The notes: generated by a model from the letters alone, not told the origin. Counted from the first letter of the stretch, positions 1 through 13,249 are shown. The stretch: 64,000 nt of DNA from Acholoe squamosa (GCA_949317995.1 OX439035.1:4020181-4084180); one strand, 5' to 3'. Numbers and translations are program-made.

Positions 1-859
1 ATCAATGCAGTGATGCCGGTCAGCATGATACACCAATGTAGTGCTGGTGGTGAGCATGATGCACCAATACAGTGCTGGTGGTCAGCATGATGCACCAATA
101 CAGTGCTGGTGGTCAGCATGATGCACCAATATAGTGCTGTTGGTCAGCATGATGCACCAATACAGTGCTGGTGGTGAGCATGATGCACCAATATAGTGCT
201 GGTGGACAGCATGATGCACCAATACAGTGCTGGTGATCAGCATGATGCACCAATACAGTGCTGGTGGTTGGCATGATGCACCAATACAGTGCTAGTGGTT
301 GGCATGATGCACCAATGCAGTGCTGGTGGGCAGCATAATGCACCAATACAGTGCTTGGGGTCAGCATGATGCACCAATACAGTACTTGGGGTCAGCATGA
401 TGCACCAATACAGTGCTGGTGGTGAGCATGATGCACCAATACAGCACTGTATTGGTGCATCATGCTGACCCCAAGTACTGTATTGGTGCATCATGCTGAC
501 CCCAAGCACTGTATTGGTGCATTATGCTGCCCACCAGCACTGCATTGGTGCATCATGCCAACCACTAGCACTGTATTGGTGCATCATGCCAACCACCAGC
601 ACTGTATTGGTGCATCATGCTGATCACCAGCACTGTATTGGTGCATCATGCTGTCCACCAGCACTATATTGGTGCATCATGCTCACCACCAGCACTGTAT
701 TGGTGCATCATGCTGACCAACAGCACTTTATTGGTGCATCATGCTGACCACCAGCACTGTATTGGTGCATCATGCTGACCACCAGCACTGTATTGGTGCA
801 TCATGCTCACCACCAGCACTACATTGGTGTATCATGCTGACCGGCATCACTGCATTGAT
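1..859. repeat. 31-bp satellite arranged as a long inverted repeat
   Basis: Tandem 31-bp monomers with core ATTGGTGCATCATGC run on the minus strand from 1 to about 415 and on the plus strand from about 445 to 859. Position n mirrors position 860-n: the first 54 bases are the exact reverse complement of 806-859, and 113-367 matches 747-493 with one mismatch. The left arm carries one extra monomer at the centre, leaving a loop of about 30 bases. The left arm reaches the window edge, so the inverted repeat may continue outside. A real palindrome and a fold-back assembly or read artefact look the same here. Confidence 0.93.
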
Positions 860-1215
860 GCACCTTGAACCAACATTTCAAGTATAATGGAAATATCCAC
901 AATTCCTGGCAGGGGTAAGGCTGCAGGTGGTTCCTGTTCAGTAGGGTCATGGTGGGGGCACACAATGGAGCTCTCTACTGCCATTGCTGACATGACCATC
1001 TGGTTGACCTACTTCTCTGCCTGCTGGTTCAACTGGTTGTAGGATGTTGCTGCCTTGAAGAGTCTTGGGTGTGACATGGAGGATATTTCCACCAGTGTTC
1101 AGGTTGGCCCAGTTTTATAGTTAGGGTGTTTACATGTACTTGGATGTACCATAAGACTGCTGTGTTGTGTTCTGAGAATCAGTGTCTGAAATACTCCACA
1201 AAAACTTCACCTATA
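860..1215 (+). repeat. Complex-satellite spacer, copy 1 (~360 bp)
   Basis: Non-satellite sequence from 'caccttgaacc' to 'cacctatagcattac' that recurs almost unchanged at 2435, 4049, 9001 and 9869, each time between blocks of 31-bp monomers. It lacks four bases (ATAC) near 1138 that the other copies have. No coding potential is seen. Confidence 0.9.
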
Positions 1216-2434
1216 GCATTACATTGGTGCATCATGCTGTACACCAATTCTGCATTGGTGCATCATGCCATTCACCAGCACTGTATTGGTGCATCATGCC
1301 ATTCACCTGCACTGTATTGGTGCATCATGCCATTCACCTGCACTGTATTGGTGCATCATGCCGACCACCAGCACTGTATTGGTGCATCATGCTGACTGCC
1401 AGCACTGTATTGGTGCATCATGCCGACCACCAACACTGCATTGGTGCATCATGCTGACCACCAACACTGCATTGGTGCATCATGCCAACCACCAGCACTG
1501 TATTGATGCATCATGCTGACCACCAACACTGCATTGGTGCATCATGCCAACGACCAGCACTGTATTGATGCATCATGCTGTACACCAGCACTGTATTGGT
1601 GCATCATGCTGACCACCAACACTGCATTGGTGCATCATGCCAACCACCAGCACTGCATTGGTGCATCATGCCAACCACCAGCACTGCATTGGTGCATCAT
1701 GCTGACCACCAGCACTGTATTGTTGCATCATGCCAACCACAAGCACTGCATTGGTGCATCATGCCAACCACAAGCACTGTATTGGTGCATCATGCTGACC
1801 ACCAGCACTGTATTGGTGCATCATGCTGACCACCAGCACTGTATTGGTGCATCATGCTGACCACCAGCACTGTATTGGTGCATCATGCTGACCACCAACA
1901 CTGCATTGGTGCATCATGCCAACCACCAGCACTGCATTGGTGCATCATGCCAACCACCAGCACTGCATTGGTGCATCATGCTGACCACCAGCACTGTATT
2001 GTTGCATCATGCCAACCACAAGCACTGCATTGGTGCATCATGCAAACCACCAGCACTGCATTGGTGCATTATGCTGACCACCAGCACTGTATTGGTGCAT
2101 CATGCTGACCACCAACACTGCATTGGTGCATCATGCCAACCACCAGCACTGTATTGGTGCATCATGGTGACCAGCACTGTATTGGTGCATCATGCTGACC
2201 ACCAGCACTGTATTGGTGCATCATGCTGACCACCAGCACTGCATTGGTGCATAATGCCAACCACAAGCACTGTATTGGTGCATCATGCTGACCACCAGCA
2301 CTGCATTGGTGCATCATGCCAACCACCAGCACTGTATTGGTGCATCATGCTGACTACCGGCACTTTATTGGTGCATCATGCTGACCACCAGCACTACATT
2401 GGTGTATCATGCTGACCGGCATCACTGCATTGAT
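1216..2434 (+). repeat. 31-bp satellite array, block 2
   Basis: About 39 head-to-tail 31-bp monomers with variants (CTGACCACCAG, CCAACCACCAG, CCGACC, CCATTCACC). An internal duplication places nearly the same monomer order near 1575-1830 and 1854-2108. Because 31 is not a multiple of 3, all three frames are read in turn, which yields open but meaningless frames. Confidence 0.92.
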
Positions 2435-2795
2435 GCACCTTGAACCAACATTTCAAGTATAATGGAAATATCCACAATTCCTGGCAGGGGTAAGGCTGCA
2501 GGTGGTTCCTGTTCAGTAGGGTCATGGTGGGGGCACACAATGGAGCTCTCTACTGCCATTGCTGACATGACCATCTGGTTGACCTACTTCTCTGCCTGCT
2601 GGTTCAACTGGTTGTAGGATGTTGCTGCCTTGAAGAGTCTTGGGTGTGACATGGAGGATATTTCCACCAGTGTTCAGGTTGGCCCAGTTTTATAGTTAGG
2701 GTGTTTACATGTACATACTTGGATGTACCATAAAACTGCTGTGTTGTGTTCTGAGAATCAGTGTCTGAAATACTCCACAAAAACTTCACCTATAG
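2435..2795 (+). repeat. Complex-satellite spacer, copy 2
   Basis: Near-identical to the other ~360-bp spacers. With its flanks (about 2180-2930) it is duplicated at 9614-10364 with a constant offset of 7434 bp. Confidence 0.9.
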
Positions 2796-4048
2796 CATTA
2801 CATTGGTGCATCATGCTGACCACCAGCACTGTATTGGTGCATCATGCTGTACACCAGTTCTGCATTGGTGCATCATGCCATTCTCCAGCACTGTATTGGT
2901 GCATCATGCCAACCACCAGCACTGTAATGGTGCATCATGCCAACAACCAGCACTGCATTGGTGCATCATGCCAACCACCAGCACTGTATTGATGCATCAT
3001 GCCAACCACTAACACTGTATTGGTGCATCATGCCATTCACCAGCACTGCATTGGTGCATCATGCTGACCACCAGCACTGTATTGGTGCATCATGCTGACC
3101 ACCAGCACTGTATTGGTGCATCATGCCAACCACCAGCACTGTATTGGTGCATCATGCTGACCACCAGCACTGTATTGGTGCATCATGCCAACCACCAGCA
3201 CTGTATTGGTGCATCATGCTGACCACCAGCACTGTATCGGTGCATCATGCTGACCACCTGCACTGTATTGGTGCATCATGCCAACCACCAGCACTGTATT
3301 GGTGCATCATGCCAACCACCAGCACTGTATTGGTGCATCATGCTGACCACCAGCACTGTATTGGTGCATCATGCTGACCACCAGCACTATATTGGTGCAT
3401 CATGCCTACCACCAGCACTGTATTGGTGCATCATGCTGACCACCAGCACTGTATTGGTGCATCATCCCTACCACCAGCACTGTATTGGTGCATCATGCCG
3501 ACAACCAGCACTGTATTAGTGCATCATGCTGACCACCAGCACTGTATTGGTGCATCATGCTGACCACCAGCACTGTATTGGTGCATCATGCCGACAACCA
3601 GCACTGCATTGGTGCATCATGCTGACCACCAGCACTGCATTGGTGCATCATGCTGACCACCAGCACTGCATTGGTGCATCATGCCAACCACCAGCACTGT
3701 ATTGGTGCATCATGCCAACCACCAGCACTGTATTGGTGCATCATGCTGACTACCGGCACTGTATTGGTGCATCATGCTGACCACCAGCACTTCATTGGTG
3801 CATCATGCCAACCACCAGCACTGTATTGGTGCATCATGCCAACCACCAGCACTGTATTGGTGCATCATGCCAACCACCAGCACTGTATTGGTGCATCATG
3901 CCGACCACCAGCACTGCATTGGTGCATCATGCCGACCACCAGCACTGTATTGGTGCATCATGCTGATCACCAGCACTGTATTGGTGCATCATGCTGACCA
4001 CCAGCACTACATTGGTGTATCATGCTGACCGGCATCACTGCATTGATG
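2796..4048 (+). repeat. 31-bp satellite array, block 3
   Basis: About 40 monomers of the 31-bp unit. From about 2815 to 4670 this block, the following spacer and the start of block 4 are duplicated at 7767-9622 with a constant 4952-bp offset and no net indels. Confidence 0.92.
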
Positions 4049-4404
4049 CACCTTGAACCAACATTTCAAGTATAATGGAAATATCCACAATTCCTGGCAG
4101 GGGTAAGGCTGCAGGTGGTTCCTGTTCAGTAGGGTCGTAGTGGGGGCACACAATGGAGCTCTCTTCTGCCATTGCTAACATGACCATCTGGTTGACCTAC
4201 TTCTCTGCCTGCTGGTTCAACTGGTTGTAGGATGTTGCTGCCTTGAAGAGTCTTGGGTGTGACATGGAGGATATTTCCACCAGTGTTCAGGTTGGCCCAG
4301 TTTTATAGTTAGGGTGTTTACATGTACATACTTGGATGTACCATAAAACTGCTGTGTTGTGTTCGGAGAATCAGTGTCTGAAATACTCCACAAAAACTTC
4401 ACCT
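4049..4404 (+). repeat. Complex-satellite spacer, copy 3
   Basis: A copy of the ~360-bp spacer. It shares private variants (GGGTCGTAG for GGGTCATGG, CTCTTCTGCC for CTCTACTGCC, GTTCGGAG for GTTCTGAG) with the copy at 9001, as expected if the two belong to one duplicated block. Confidence 0.9.
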
Positions 4405-4728
4405 ATAGCATTACATTGGTGCATCATGCTGACCACCAGCACTGTATTGGTGCATCATGCTGTACACCAGTTCTGCATTGGTGCATCATGCCATTCTCCA
4501 GCACTGTATTGGTGCATCATGCTGTACACCAGTTCTGCATTGGTGCATCATGCTGACCACCAGCACTGTATTGGTGCATCATGCCAACCACCAGCACTGT
4601 ATTGGTGCATCATGCTGACCACAAGCACTGTATTGGTGCATCATGCCAACCACCAGCACTGTATTGGTGCATCATGCCAACCACCAGCACTGTATTGGTG
4701 CATCATGCTGACCACCAGCACTGTATTG
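4405..4728 (+). repeat. 31-bp satellite array, block 4
   Basis: About ten 31-bp monomers, ending abruptly at 'cactgtattg' followed by 'tttatcaacac', where a diverged spacer begins. Confidence 0.9.
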
Positions 4729-5110
4729 TTTATCAACACTACATTGGGGCACCTTGACACATCATTTCAGGTAAAGTATAATGGAAATATCCATAATTCC
4801 TGGCAGGGGTAAGGCAGGGGTTAATTTGGTGCAGGTGGTTCCTGTACAGGCGGGTCAAGGTGGGGGTACACAGTGGAGCCTTCTAACATCTGGTTGACCT
4901 ACTTCTCTGTTTGCTGATTCTACTGTCTGCTTGTAGGTCGTTGCTGCCTGGATAAGCCATAGTTGTCACATGAAGGATATTTCCACTGGTGTTCAGGTTG
5001 ACCCAGTTTTATAGTTGAGGTCTATACATGTACATGGAATGTGTACCATAATAACGCTGTGTGTGATGTGTTTTGAGAATAAGTACTTCACAAAAACTGC
5101 ATTTTAGTGC
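4729..5110 (+). repeat. Diverged spacer copy
   Basis: Recognisable relative of the ~360-bp spacer: 'aaagtataatggaaatatcca', 'cctggcaggggtaagg', 'tggttgacctacttctctg' and 'cccagttttatagtt' occur in the same order, with many substitutions and indels. It looks older than the five near-identical copies. Confidence 0.75.
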
Positions 5111-7124
5111 ATCAAGCCTCCCTCCAGCACTGCATCAGTGCATCTGTAGTGTATGATGCATAAAGAGTCATCATGATGCTTATGTGCAGCAAGGGCAATG
5201 CTGCATTCATGCATCAGGACTAGAGAATATATGGTGCTACTCTATGTTGTGCTGTCTGTTTGGTCATTTTGGTGGGTATCTGCCAAGTTATGTTAAGGGA
5301 CAAAGACCACGTAGTAGCTGAGGTTGACAGGGTGCTGGTACTTTCTCTGTAAGGGCTAAAGTACTGAATGCTACTGCATCATCCTGAATAACTGCCCTGG
5401 TGCTTATAGATTTGAAGAGGCATTTACCCCCGCACATATACAAGACAGACACATATCAAAGGTCTACGTTGTACTACATTGTAGGGCTTAAGGTATATTT
5501 CATGACCCCCATACTGCCAGCATTTATTCAAAACCTAGTGCTTAAAAATGACTAAACGGTATGGTTTGTTGTCATGAGGCATGGGAGGTGGAGATGGTGT
5601 GACTTGAAAGCTCTATGCTGTCAAGAACTACATTAGAGCATCATGGCTGCAAAACAACAGAAAACTGTCAACAAAAGAAGTCTTTCATAGAGGTTCTGTT
5701 CAGTTCAACAGATACCAGCTTGTGTTGTCCTTGTCCTATTTCCACCCTTGGTGCATGAGTGCTACGATTCATAGCTGCAGCATGATGGAAATTTCCACTA
5801 CCAGTCTGCACTTATATAGAGCTGAAGGAATGATTGGTCCAACTATTTCCGACCTTAGCGCATGTGTAGGCCTACTATGAGTCGTGGCTGCGGCACAATG
5901 GAAATTTCCATTATCACTAGTACCAACCAACACTTATTGAGGTGGACTTGGACAAACCTTCACCCTCTTCCCCACTGTATGTCTGTGAGGTACAATGCAC
6001 CAGTTGATAGAGATCTTGATGGCTGTCATATAATTCACATTGTTCCTTAGTTGGTTATTCCAGTGGTTAATAGCTCTCTGGATAAAAATTGAACCTCATC
6101 TCCATAGTATAAGGTCCAGGTTCCCCTGGACATATCTTCGTAATCTACCTTCACATGAACTCATCTGGATTATGAGGGAATTATGTAGATAGGCTCCCAA
6201 ATAACATCAAGTAACAATACTAAATATACCAACAAACAAAGTACACTGCATAATATAGCTTTATCTCCCCCATGCCTTGGACTACATTGGTGCATGGTAG
6301 CAAAAAAAAAGATTGTGTGTCCTTTTAAGTTAATGTGTAACAGAAATATCCAGAGTTTCTAAGCTTGTACACAGGAAGTAGTGCAGGGGGTAGTTTCCTG
6401 TTCAGGAAAATGGAAACTTCTACTACTACTCGGTGCGTTCGGTGTACAGTTTTCTGACTAGATCCAGTGCATTATGGGTAGGGGTGACCTCGAACGCTAA
6501 CTACACCACCTGAGCTGGTTCCCTCCACCCCCTTCCCCCCCAGCCAGGTCTGGCTAGGTACCAGTCCTTACTATGCTTGGGAGGGTAGTAAGGTGACTCA
6601 GGGATCAACATTGACCCACATGGGGAGGACCAATAGGAGGTGGCCTTACAAACTAGCATTGATCCCTCGGCCGTACTCCGAACGCACCGATTGTTACAAT
6701 GTGGCTGACCTACCTCTCTGCCTGCTGGTTCTTCTGATTGGTTGTAGCATGATGGAAAATTCCACTACACTGACATGCATCATGTTTTAGTGCTGGGTTT
6801 TGAATAAGCGCCTCATGTAAGTACTGGGGTAAGGAAGTGTTGTGATGACTATTAAGCATTGAAAAATAAATAAGTAATCTATTAGCCCCTGGAAGTTTTT
6901 CATAATGATACAGTATAGGGATTTAAACAGTTAATGATTGTAACATGTATGTTTGCTGCCTGAATGAGTCATGGTTGTGGCATAAAGGGGATTTCCACTG
7001 TTGTTTAGGGTGTCACAGTTTAATAGCTCAGTTTTGTACCTGGAATGTGTACCATAAAACTATGCTTCAGTGATGTGTTTTAGAAAACAATGTGTAATAT
7101 ACTTCAGATATCCTTTTGTACTCA
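5111..7124. other. Non-coding stretch with decayed spacer fragments
   Basis: No gene is seen. Fragments of the spacer family recur: 'ggaaatttccactacc' near 5790, 'ggaaatttccattatc' near 5905, and a fuller but decayed copy over 6335-7124 interrupted by a TIR insertion. Short ORFs here have no recognisable domains. Confidence 0.6.
6430..6690. mobile_element. Short TIR element (MITE) inside a decayed spacer
   Basis: About 260 bp bounded by inverted termini: CGGTGCGTTCGGTGTAC at 6431 and the reverse complement of CGGTGCGTTCGGAGTAC ending at 6689. It splits the spacer-family sequence between 'ttctactactac' and 'aatgtggctgacctac'. A clear target-site duplication is not seen, so the superfamily is left open. 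Confidence 0.75.
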
Positions 7125-9000
7125 CAAGCATTGCATCGGTACACAATGCTGACCAATAGCACTGCATGGTTGCATCATGTGACTTCCACCACTGCAAAGG
7201 TGCATCATGCTGTTCACCAGCACTGTATTGGTGCACCATGCTGTCCACCTGCACTGTATTGGTGCATCATGCTGACCACAAGCACTGTATTGGTGGATCA
7301 TGCTGACCACCAGCACTGTATTGGTGCATCATGCCAACCACCAGCACTGTATTGGTGCATCATGCTGACCACCAGCACTGTATTGATGCATCATGCCAAC
7401 CACCAACACTGTATTGGTGCATCATGCCAACCACCAGCATTGTATTGGTGCATCATGCTGACCACCAGCACTGTATTGGTGCATCATGCTGACCACCAGC
7501 ACTGTATTGGTGCATCATGCTGACCACCAGCACTGTATTGGTGCATCATGCCAACCACCAGCACTGTATTGGTGCATCATGCTGACCACCAGCACTGTAT
7601 TGATGCATCATGCCAACCACCAACACTGTATTGGTGCATCATGCCAACCACCAGCATTGTATTGGTGCATCATGCTGACCACCAGCACTGTATTGGTGCA
7701 TCATGCTGACCACCAGCACTGTATTGATGCATCATGCCAACCACCAACACTGTATTGGTGCATCATGCCAACCACCAGCACTGTATTGGTGCATCATGCT
7801 GTACACCAGTTCTGCATTGGTGCATCATGCCATTCTCCAGCACTGTATTGGTGCATCATGCCAACCACCAGCACTGTAATGGTGCATCATGCCAACCACC
7901 AGCACTGCCTTGGTGCATCATGCCAACCACCAGCACTGTATTGATGCATCATGCCAACCACTAACACTGTATTGGTGCATCATGCCATTCACCAGCACTG
8001 CATTGGTGCATCATGCTGACCACCAGCACTGTATTGGTGCATCATGCTGACCACCAGCACTGTATTGGTGCATCATGCCAACCACCAGCACTGTATTGGT
8101 GCATCATGCTGACCACCAGCACTGTATTGGTGCATCATGCTGACCACCAGCACTGTATTGGTGCATCATGCCATTCACCAGCACTGCATTGGTGCATCAT
8201 GCTGACCACCAGCACTGCATTGGTGTATCATGCCAACCACCAGCACTGTATTGGTGCATCATGCCAACCACCAGCACTGTATTGGTGCATCATGCTGACC
8301 ACCAGCACTGTATTGGTGCATCATGCTGACCACCAGCACTATATTGGTGCATCATGCCTACCACCAGCACTGTATTGGTGCATCATGCTGACCACCAGCA
8401 CTGTATTGGTGCATCATGCCTACCACCAGCACTGTATTGGTGCATCATGCCGACAACCAGCACTGTATTAGTGCATCATGCTGACCACCAGCACTGTATT
8501 GGTGCATCATGCTGACCACCAGCACTGTATTGGTGCATCATGCTGACCACCAGCACTGCATTGGTGCATCATGCTGACCACCAGCACTGCATTGGTGCAT
8601 CATGCTGACCACCAGCACTGCATTGGTGCATCATGCCAACCACCAGCACTGTATTGGTGCATCATGCCAACCACCAGCACTGTATTGGTGCATCATGCTG
8701 ACTACCGGCACTGTATTGGTGCATCATGCTGACCACCAGCACTGCATTGGTGCATCATGCCAACCACCAGCACTGTATTGGTGCATCATGCCAACCACCA
8801 GCACTGTATTGGTGCATCATGCCAACCACCAGCACTGTATTGGTGCATCATGCCGACCACCAGCACTGCATTGGTGCATCATGCCGACCACCAGCACTGT
8901 ATTGGTGCATCATGCTGATCACCAGCACTGTATTGGTGCATCATGCTGACCACCAGCACTACATTGGTGTATCATGCTGACCGGCATCACTGCATTGATG
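7125..9000 (+). repeat. 31-bp satellite array, block 5
   Basis: About 60 monomers. The first few (7125-7230) are degenerate, as expected at an array edge. 7767-9622 repeats 2815-4670 at a fixed 4952-bp offset. Confidence 0.92.
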
Positions 9001-9361
9001 CACCTTGAACCAACATTTCAAGTATAATGGAAATATCCACAATTCCTGGCAGGGGTAAGGCTGCAGGTGGTTCCTGTTCAGTAGGGTCGTAGTGGGGGCA
9101 CACAATGGAGCTCTCTTCTGCCATTGCTAACATGACCATCTGGTTGACCTACTTCTCTGCCTGCTGGTTCAACTGGTTGTAGGATGTTGCTGCCTTGAAG
9201 AGTCTTGGGTGTGACATGGAGGATATTTCCACCAGTGTTCAGGTTGGCCCAGTTTTATAGTTAGGGTGTTTACATGTACATACTTGGATGTACCATAAAA
9301 CTGCTGTGTTGTGTTCGGAGAATCAGTGTCTGAAATACTCCACAAAAACTTCACCTATAGC
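9001..9361 (+). repeat. Complex-satellite spacer, copy 4
   Basis: Matches the copy at 4049, including its private variants, as part of the 4952-bp-offset duplication. Confidence 0.9.
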
Positions 9362-9868
9362 ATTACATTGGTGCATCATGCTGACCACCAGCACTGTATT
9401 GGTGCATCATGCTGTACACCAGTTCTGCATTGGTGCATCATGCCATTCTCCAGCACTGTATTGGTGCATCATGCTGTACACCAGTTCTGCATTGGTGCAT
9501 CATGCTGACCACCAGCACTGTATTGGTGCATCATGCCAACCACCAGCACTGTATTGGTGCATCATGCTGACCACAAGCACTGTATTGGTGCATCATGCCA
9601 ACCACCAGCACTGTATTGGTGCATCATGCTGACCACCAGCACTGTATTGGTGCATCATGCTGACCACCAGCACTGTATTGGTGCATAATGCCAACCACAA
9701 GCACTGTATTGGTGCATCATGCTGACCACCAGCACTGCATTGGTGCATCATGCCAACCACCAGCACTGTATTGGTGCATCATGCTGACTACCGGCACTTT
9801 ATTGGTGCATCATGCTGACCACCAGCACTGTATTGGTGCATCGTGCTGACCGGCATCACTGCATTGAT
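9362..9868 (+). repeat. 31-bp satellite array, block 6
   Basis: About 16 monomers. From 9614 on the monomer order follows 2180 onward (offset 7434), so two duplication blocks meet inside this array. Confidence 0.9.
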
Positions 9869-10232
9869 GCACCTTGAACCAACATTTCAAGTATAATGGA
9901 AATATCCACAATTCCTGGCAGGGGTAAGGCTGCAGGTGGTTCCTGTTCAGTAGGGTCATGGTGGGGGCACACAATGGAGCTCTCTACTGCCATTGCTGAC
10001 ATGACCATCTGGTTGACCTACTTCTCTGCCTGCTGGTTCAACTGGTTGTAGGATGTTGCTGCCTTGAAGAGTCTTGGGTGTGACATGGAGGATATTTCCA
10101 CCAGTGTTCAGGTTGGCCCAGTTTTATAGTTAGGGTGTTTACATGTACATACTTGGATGTACCATAAAACTGCTGTGTTGTGTTCTGAGAATCAGTGTCT
10201 GAAATACTCCACAAAAACTTCACCTATAGCAT
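9869..10232 (+). repeat. Complex-satellite spacer, copy 5
   Basis: Near-identical to copy 2 at 2435 (offset 7434). Confidence 0.9.
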
Positions 10233-10935
10233 TACATTGGTGCATCATGCTGACCACCAGCACTGTATTGGTGCATCATGCTGTACACCAGTTCTGCATT
10301 GGTGCATCATGCCATTCTCCAGCACTGTATTGGTGCATCATGCCAACCACCAGCACTGTAATGGTGCATCATGCTCACCACCAACACTGTATTGGTGCAT
10401 CATGCCAACCACCAGCACTGTATTGGTGCATCATGCTGACCACCAGCACTGTATTGGTGCATCATGCTGACCACCAGCACTGCATTGGTGCATCATGCTG
10501 ACCACAAGCACTGTATTGGTGCATCATGCTCACCACCAGCACTGTATTGGTGCATCATGCTCACCACCAACACTGTATTGGTGCATCATGCTCACCACCA
10601 GCACTGTATTGGTGCATCATGCTCACCACCAACACTGTATTGGTGCATCATGCCAACCACCAGCACTGTATTGGTGCATCATGCTGACCACCAGCACTGT
10701 ATTGGTGCATTATGCTGACCACCAGCACTGCATTGGTGCATCATGCTGACCACAAGCACTGCATTAGTGCATCATGCTGACCACAAGCACTATATTGGTG
10801 CATCATGCTGACGAACAGCACTTCATTGGTGCATCATGCATCATGCCATTCTCCTGCACTACATTGGTGCATCACATTGGTGCATCACGCATCATGCCAT
10901 TCCACAGCATCATGCTGACCCTCGGGGGTGTATCA
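10233..10935 (+). repeat. 31-bp satellite array, block 7 (right edge)
   Basis: About 20 monomers that degrade after 10820 into broken units ('gcatcatgcatcatgccattctcc', 'gtgcatcacattggtgcatcacg'). This marks the right edge of the complex satellite. Confidence 0.9.
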
Positions 10936-12190
10936 ATGTGTAGGGTCGGCATGCTGCGTGAAATAACCCTGACGAGTTACTCACCAGGGCTGCATTCATG
11001 CATTCTCAAAGCCAATGGCCATGATGCATTAATGCATTAGCAGACCCTAAAGGTTGAAAGTATAATGCAAATAACCACAGTCAGTGTACACAAGAAGAAG
11101 GGCAGGGGGTTGTAGGTGGAGGTTGTGGCTCTTACTAGTCATGGTGTGGGCATGTGATGGAAATTTCCACTACTATCGTGACCATGTGGTTGACCTACAT
11201 CTCCCCCTGCTGGTTCTACAGGCTGGCATGGGCGTGGAAAGCAGGGGGGACAGGGGGGACATGTCCCTTTCCCCCCCCCCCCACTTTTGACCAACTCCTC
11301 AAAAAGTCAAAACTAAAAGGTCAAGCAAAGGGAGGTCAAAAATTGCAGAAAACCCCCCTGGTCCCACCCACTCTGAAACTGCTTCCCACGCCTCTGAGGC
11401 TGGTTGAGGCATGATGGAAATTTTCACTACTGTGACCTGCACTCAGATACAAAGGGGGCATTTTGGCCATATATTGAATATATATTCTATATATTTAATA
11501 CATATCTGCATCGACTGAGGTTCCTCTTAGAGACAAAGGCATAAAATAAAAGTTGTGACCATCTGCTTGGACATGCTCATTTTAAGAGCCTTAGGGCTTT
11601 AGCCTATGAAATGACCTGCTGGCTTGTTTTGGTCAGGGAATATAGATATCTGGGCAGACAGATACATACCAAGCATTATTAGTATATTAATTGGAATACC
11701 GCCCTTTGATTGTGGGCATATACAGAGACGATGACGTCTTTATGTCATGGCTGATACGAACGTCACTATAGATTAGTACTAGAACTGCCATATTCAATGG
11801 GGGGCATTGAATACAATGTGTCCATATTCAATGGGTGTCCACCATCTTGGATATTGAACAGATCTGAGCTGTTTTTCTGTATTTAAAAGCAAAATAACCC
11901 CCTAGGCCATGACATAAATGCAAATGTCCACTTCTAATGGCTTCGTGGGATACGCCAGTCCCACCTGGGGGAATATGATGTAAAAATATCCCATGGTCGT
12001 GGACATTTGCTTATATATTTACTTAATGCACTTTTATCCGTACATGATTTATTTATATATTTGTTATCAGACAGCATGTTCATCTGAAATATAGGCTTAT
12101 ACAGAGTCAAAAATTATCTATGAATTTGTATCATGCATTGTAAGAGCCTGGTCAGCTCAAGTTCTCAGAGCAGGGAGACCACCTTAGTTT
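10936..12190. other. Non-coding transition zone
   Basis: No gene is seen. 10936-11045 resembles the dispersed palindromic repeat found at 43.5 and 51 kb ('agggctgcattcatgcatt', 'gatgcattaatgcatt'). 11050-11440 is a diverged spacer copy interrupted by a C-rich ~120-bp repeat. Around 11915-11990 a short inverted pair (GCAAATGTCCAC / GTGGACATTTGC) suggests a ~75-bp hairpin element. The rest is unremarkable AT-rich DNA. Confidence 0.6.
11276..11395 (+). repeat. C-rich ~120-bp dispersed repeat, copy A
   Basis: Starts in a poly-C run, continues 'acttttgaccaactcctc' and ends 'ctctgaaactgcttcccac'. Two more copies sit inside the 33-bp minisatellite at about 12420-12536 and 13125-13249, sharing 'ggtcaagcaaagggaggtc'. 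Its source element is not identified. Confidence 0.8.
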
Positions 12191-12419
12191 CAAACTCAAA
12201 CTCAACTCAAGAGTGGTCTATTTATAGACAGCTAGCTGGTGACAGTTGTCTATTTATAGAGAGCTGCCATGGTGACAGTGGTCTATTAATAGACAGCTCA
12301 CATAGTTACAGTTTTCTATTAATAGACAGCTTGCATAGTTACAGTGGTCTATTTATAGACAGTTGGCATGATCGCAGTGGTCTATTATTAGACGGCTGGC
12401 ATGACAGTCTTTACTACTG

Positions 12420-12536
12420 TCCCCCCCACTTTTGGCTAACTCCTCAAAGGTCAAAACTAAAAGGTCAAGCAAAGGGAGGTCAAAAATTGCAAAAAAAATC
12501 GTAGTCCCACCCACTCTGAAACTGCTTCCCACACCA
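12420..12536 (+). repeat. C-rich ~120-bp repeat, copy B
   Basis: Second copy of the element at 11276, embedded in the first ~705-bp minisatellite block. Confidence 0.8.
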
Positions 12537-13124
12537 CTGGACTATTTATAAACAGCTGCAATGGTGAAAGTGGTCTATTAATAGACAGCTCACATGGTAA
12601 CAGTTGTCTATTAATAGATAGCTCGCATGGTTACAGTGGTCTCTTTATAGACAGTTGGCATGATCGCAGTGATCTATTAATAGACAGGGGGCATGGTTAC
12701 ACTGGTCTATTTATAGACAGCTTGCACGGTGACTTTGGTGTATTTATAGATAGCTCACATGGTGACAGTGGTGTGTTTATAGACAGCTCCCATGTTGACA
12801 GATATAGCATGGTTACTTTATTCTATTTGTAGACAACTCACATTGTTACAGTGGTCTATTAATAGACAGCTAGCATGGTTACAGTGGTCTATTTATAGAC
12901 AGCTAGCATGGTTACAGTGGTCTATTTATAGACAGCTGGCATGGTGACAGTGGTCTATTTATAGACAGCTGCCATGGTGACAGTGGTCTATTAATAGACA
13001 GCTCACATAGTTACAGTTTTCTATTAATAGACAGCTTGCATAGTTACAGTGGTCTATTTATAGACAGTTGGCATGATCGCAGTGGTCTATTATTAGACGG
13101 CTGGCATGACAGTCTTTACTACTG

Positions 13125-13249
13125 TCCCCCCCCCCACTTTTGGCTAACTTCTCAAAGGTCAAAACTAAAAGGTCAAGCAAAGGGAGGTCAAAAATTGCAA
13201 AAAAAAAAGACGTAGTCCCACCCACTCTGAAACTGCTTCCCACACCCCT
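13125..13249 (+). repeat. C-rich ~120-bp repeat, copy C
   Basis: Third copy, embedded at the same place in the second minisatellite block. It differs from copy B mainly in poly-C and poly-A length, consistent with block duplication after insertion. Confidence 0.8.

Noticed and set aside
1..10935. Many 80-158-codon frames with motifs such as VLVHHADHQHCIGASC
   Set aside because: The 31-bp unit cycles through all three frames and lacks stops. The peptides are translations of satellite DNA.
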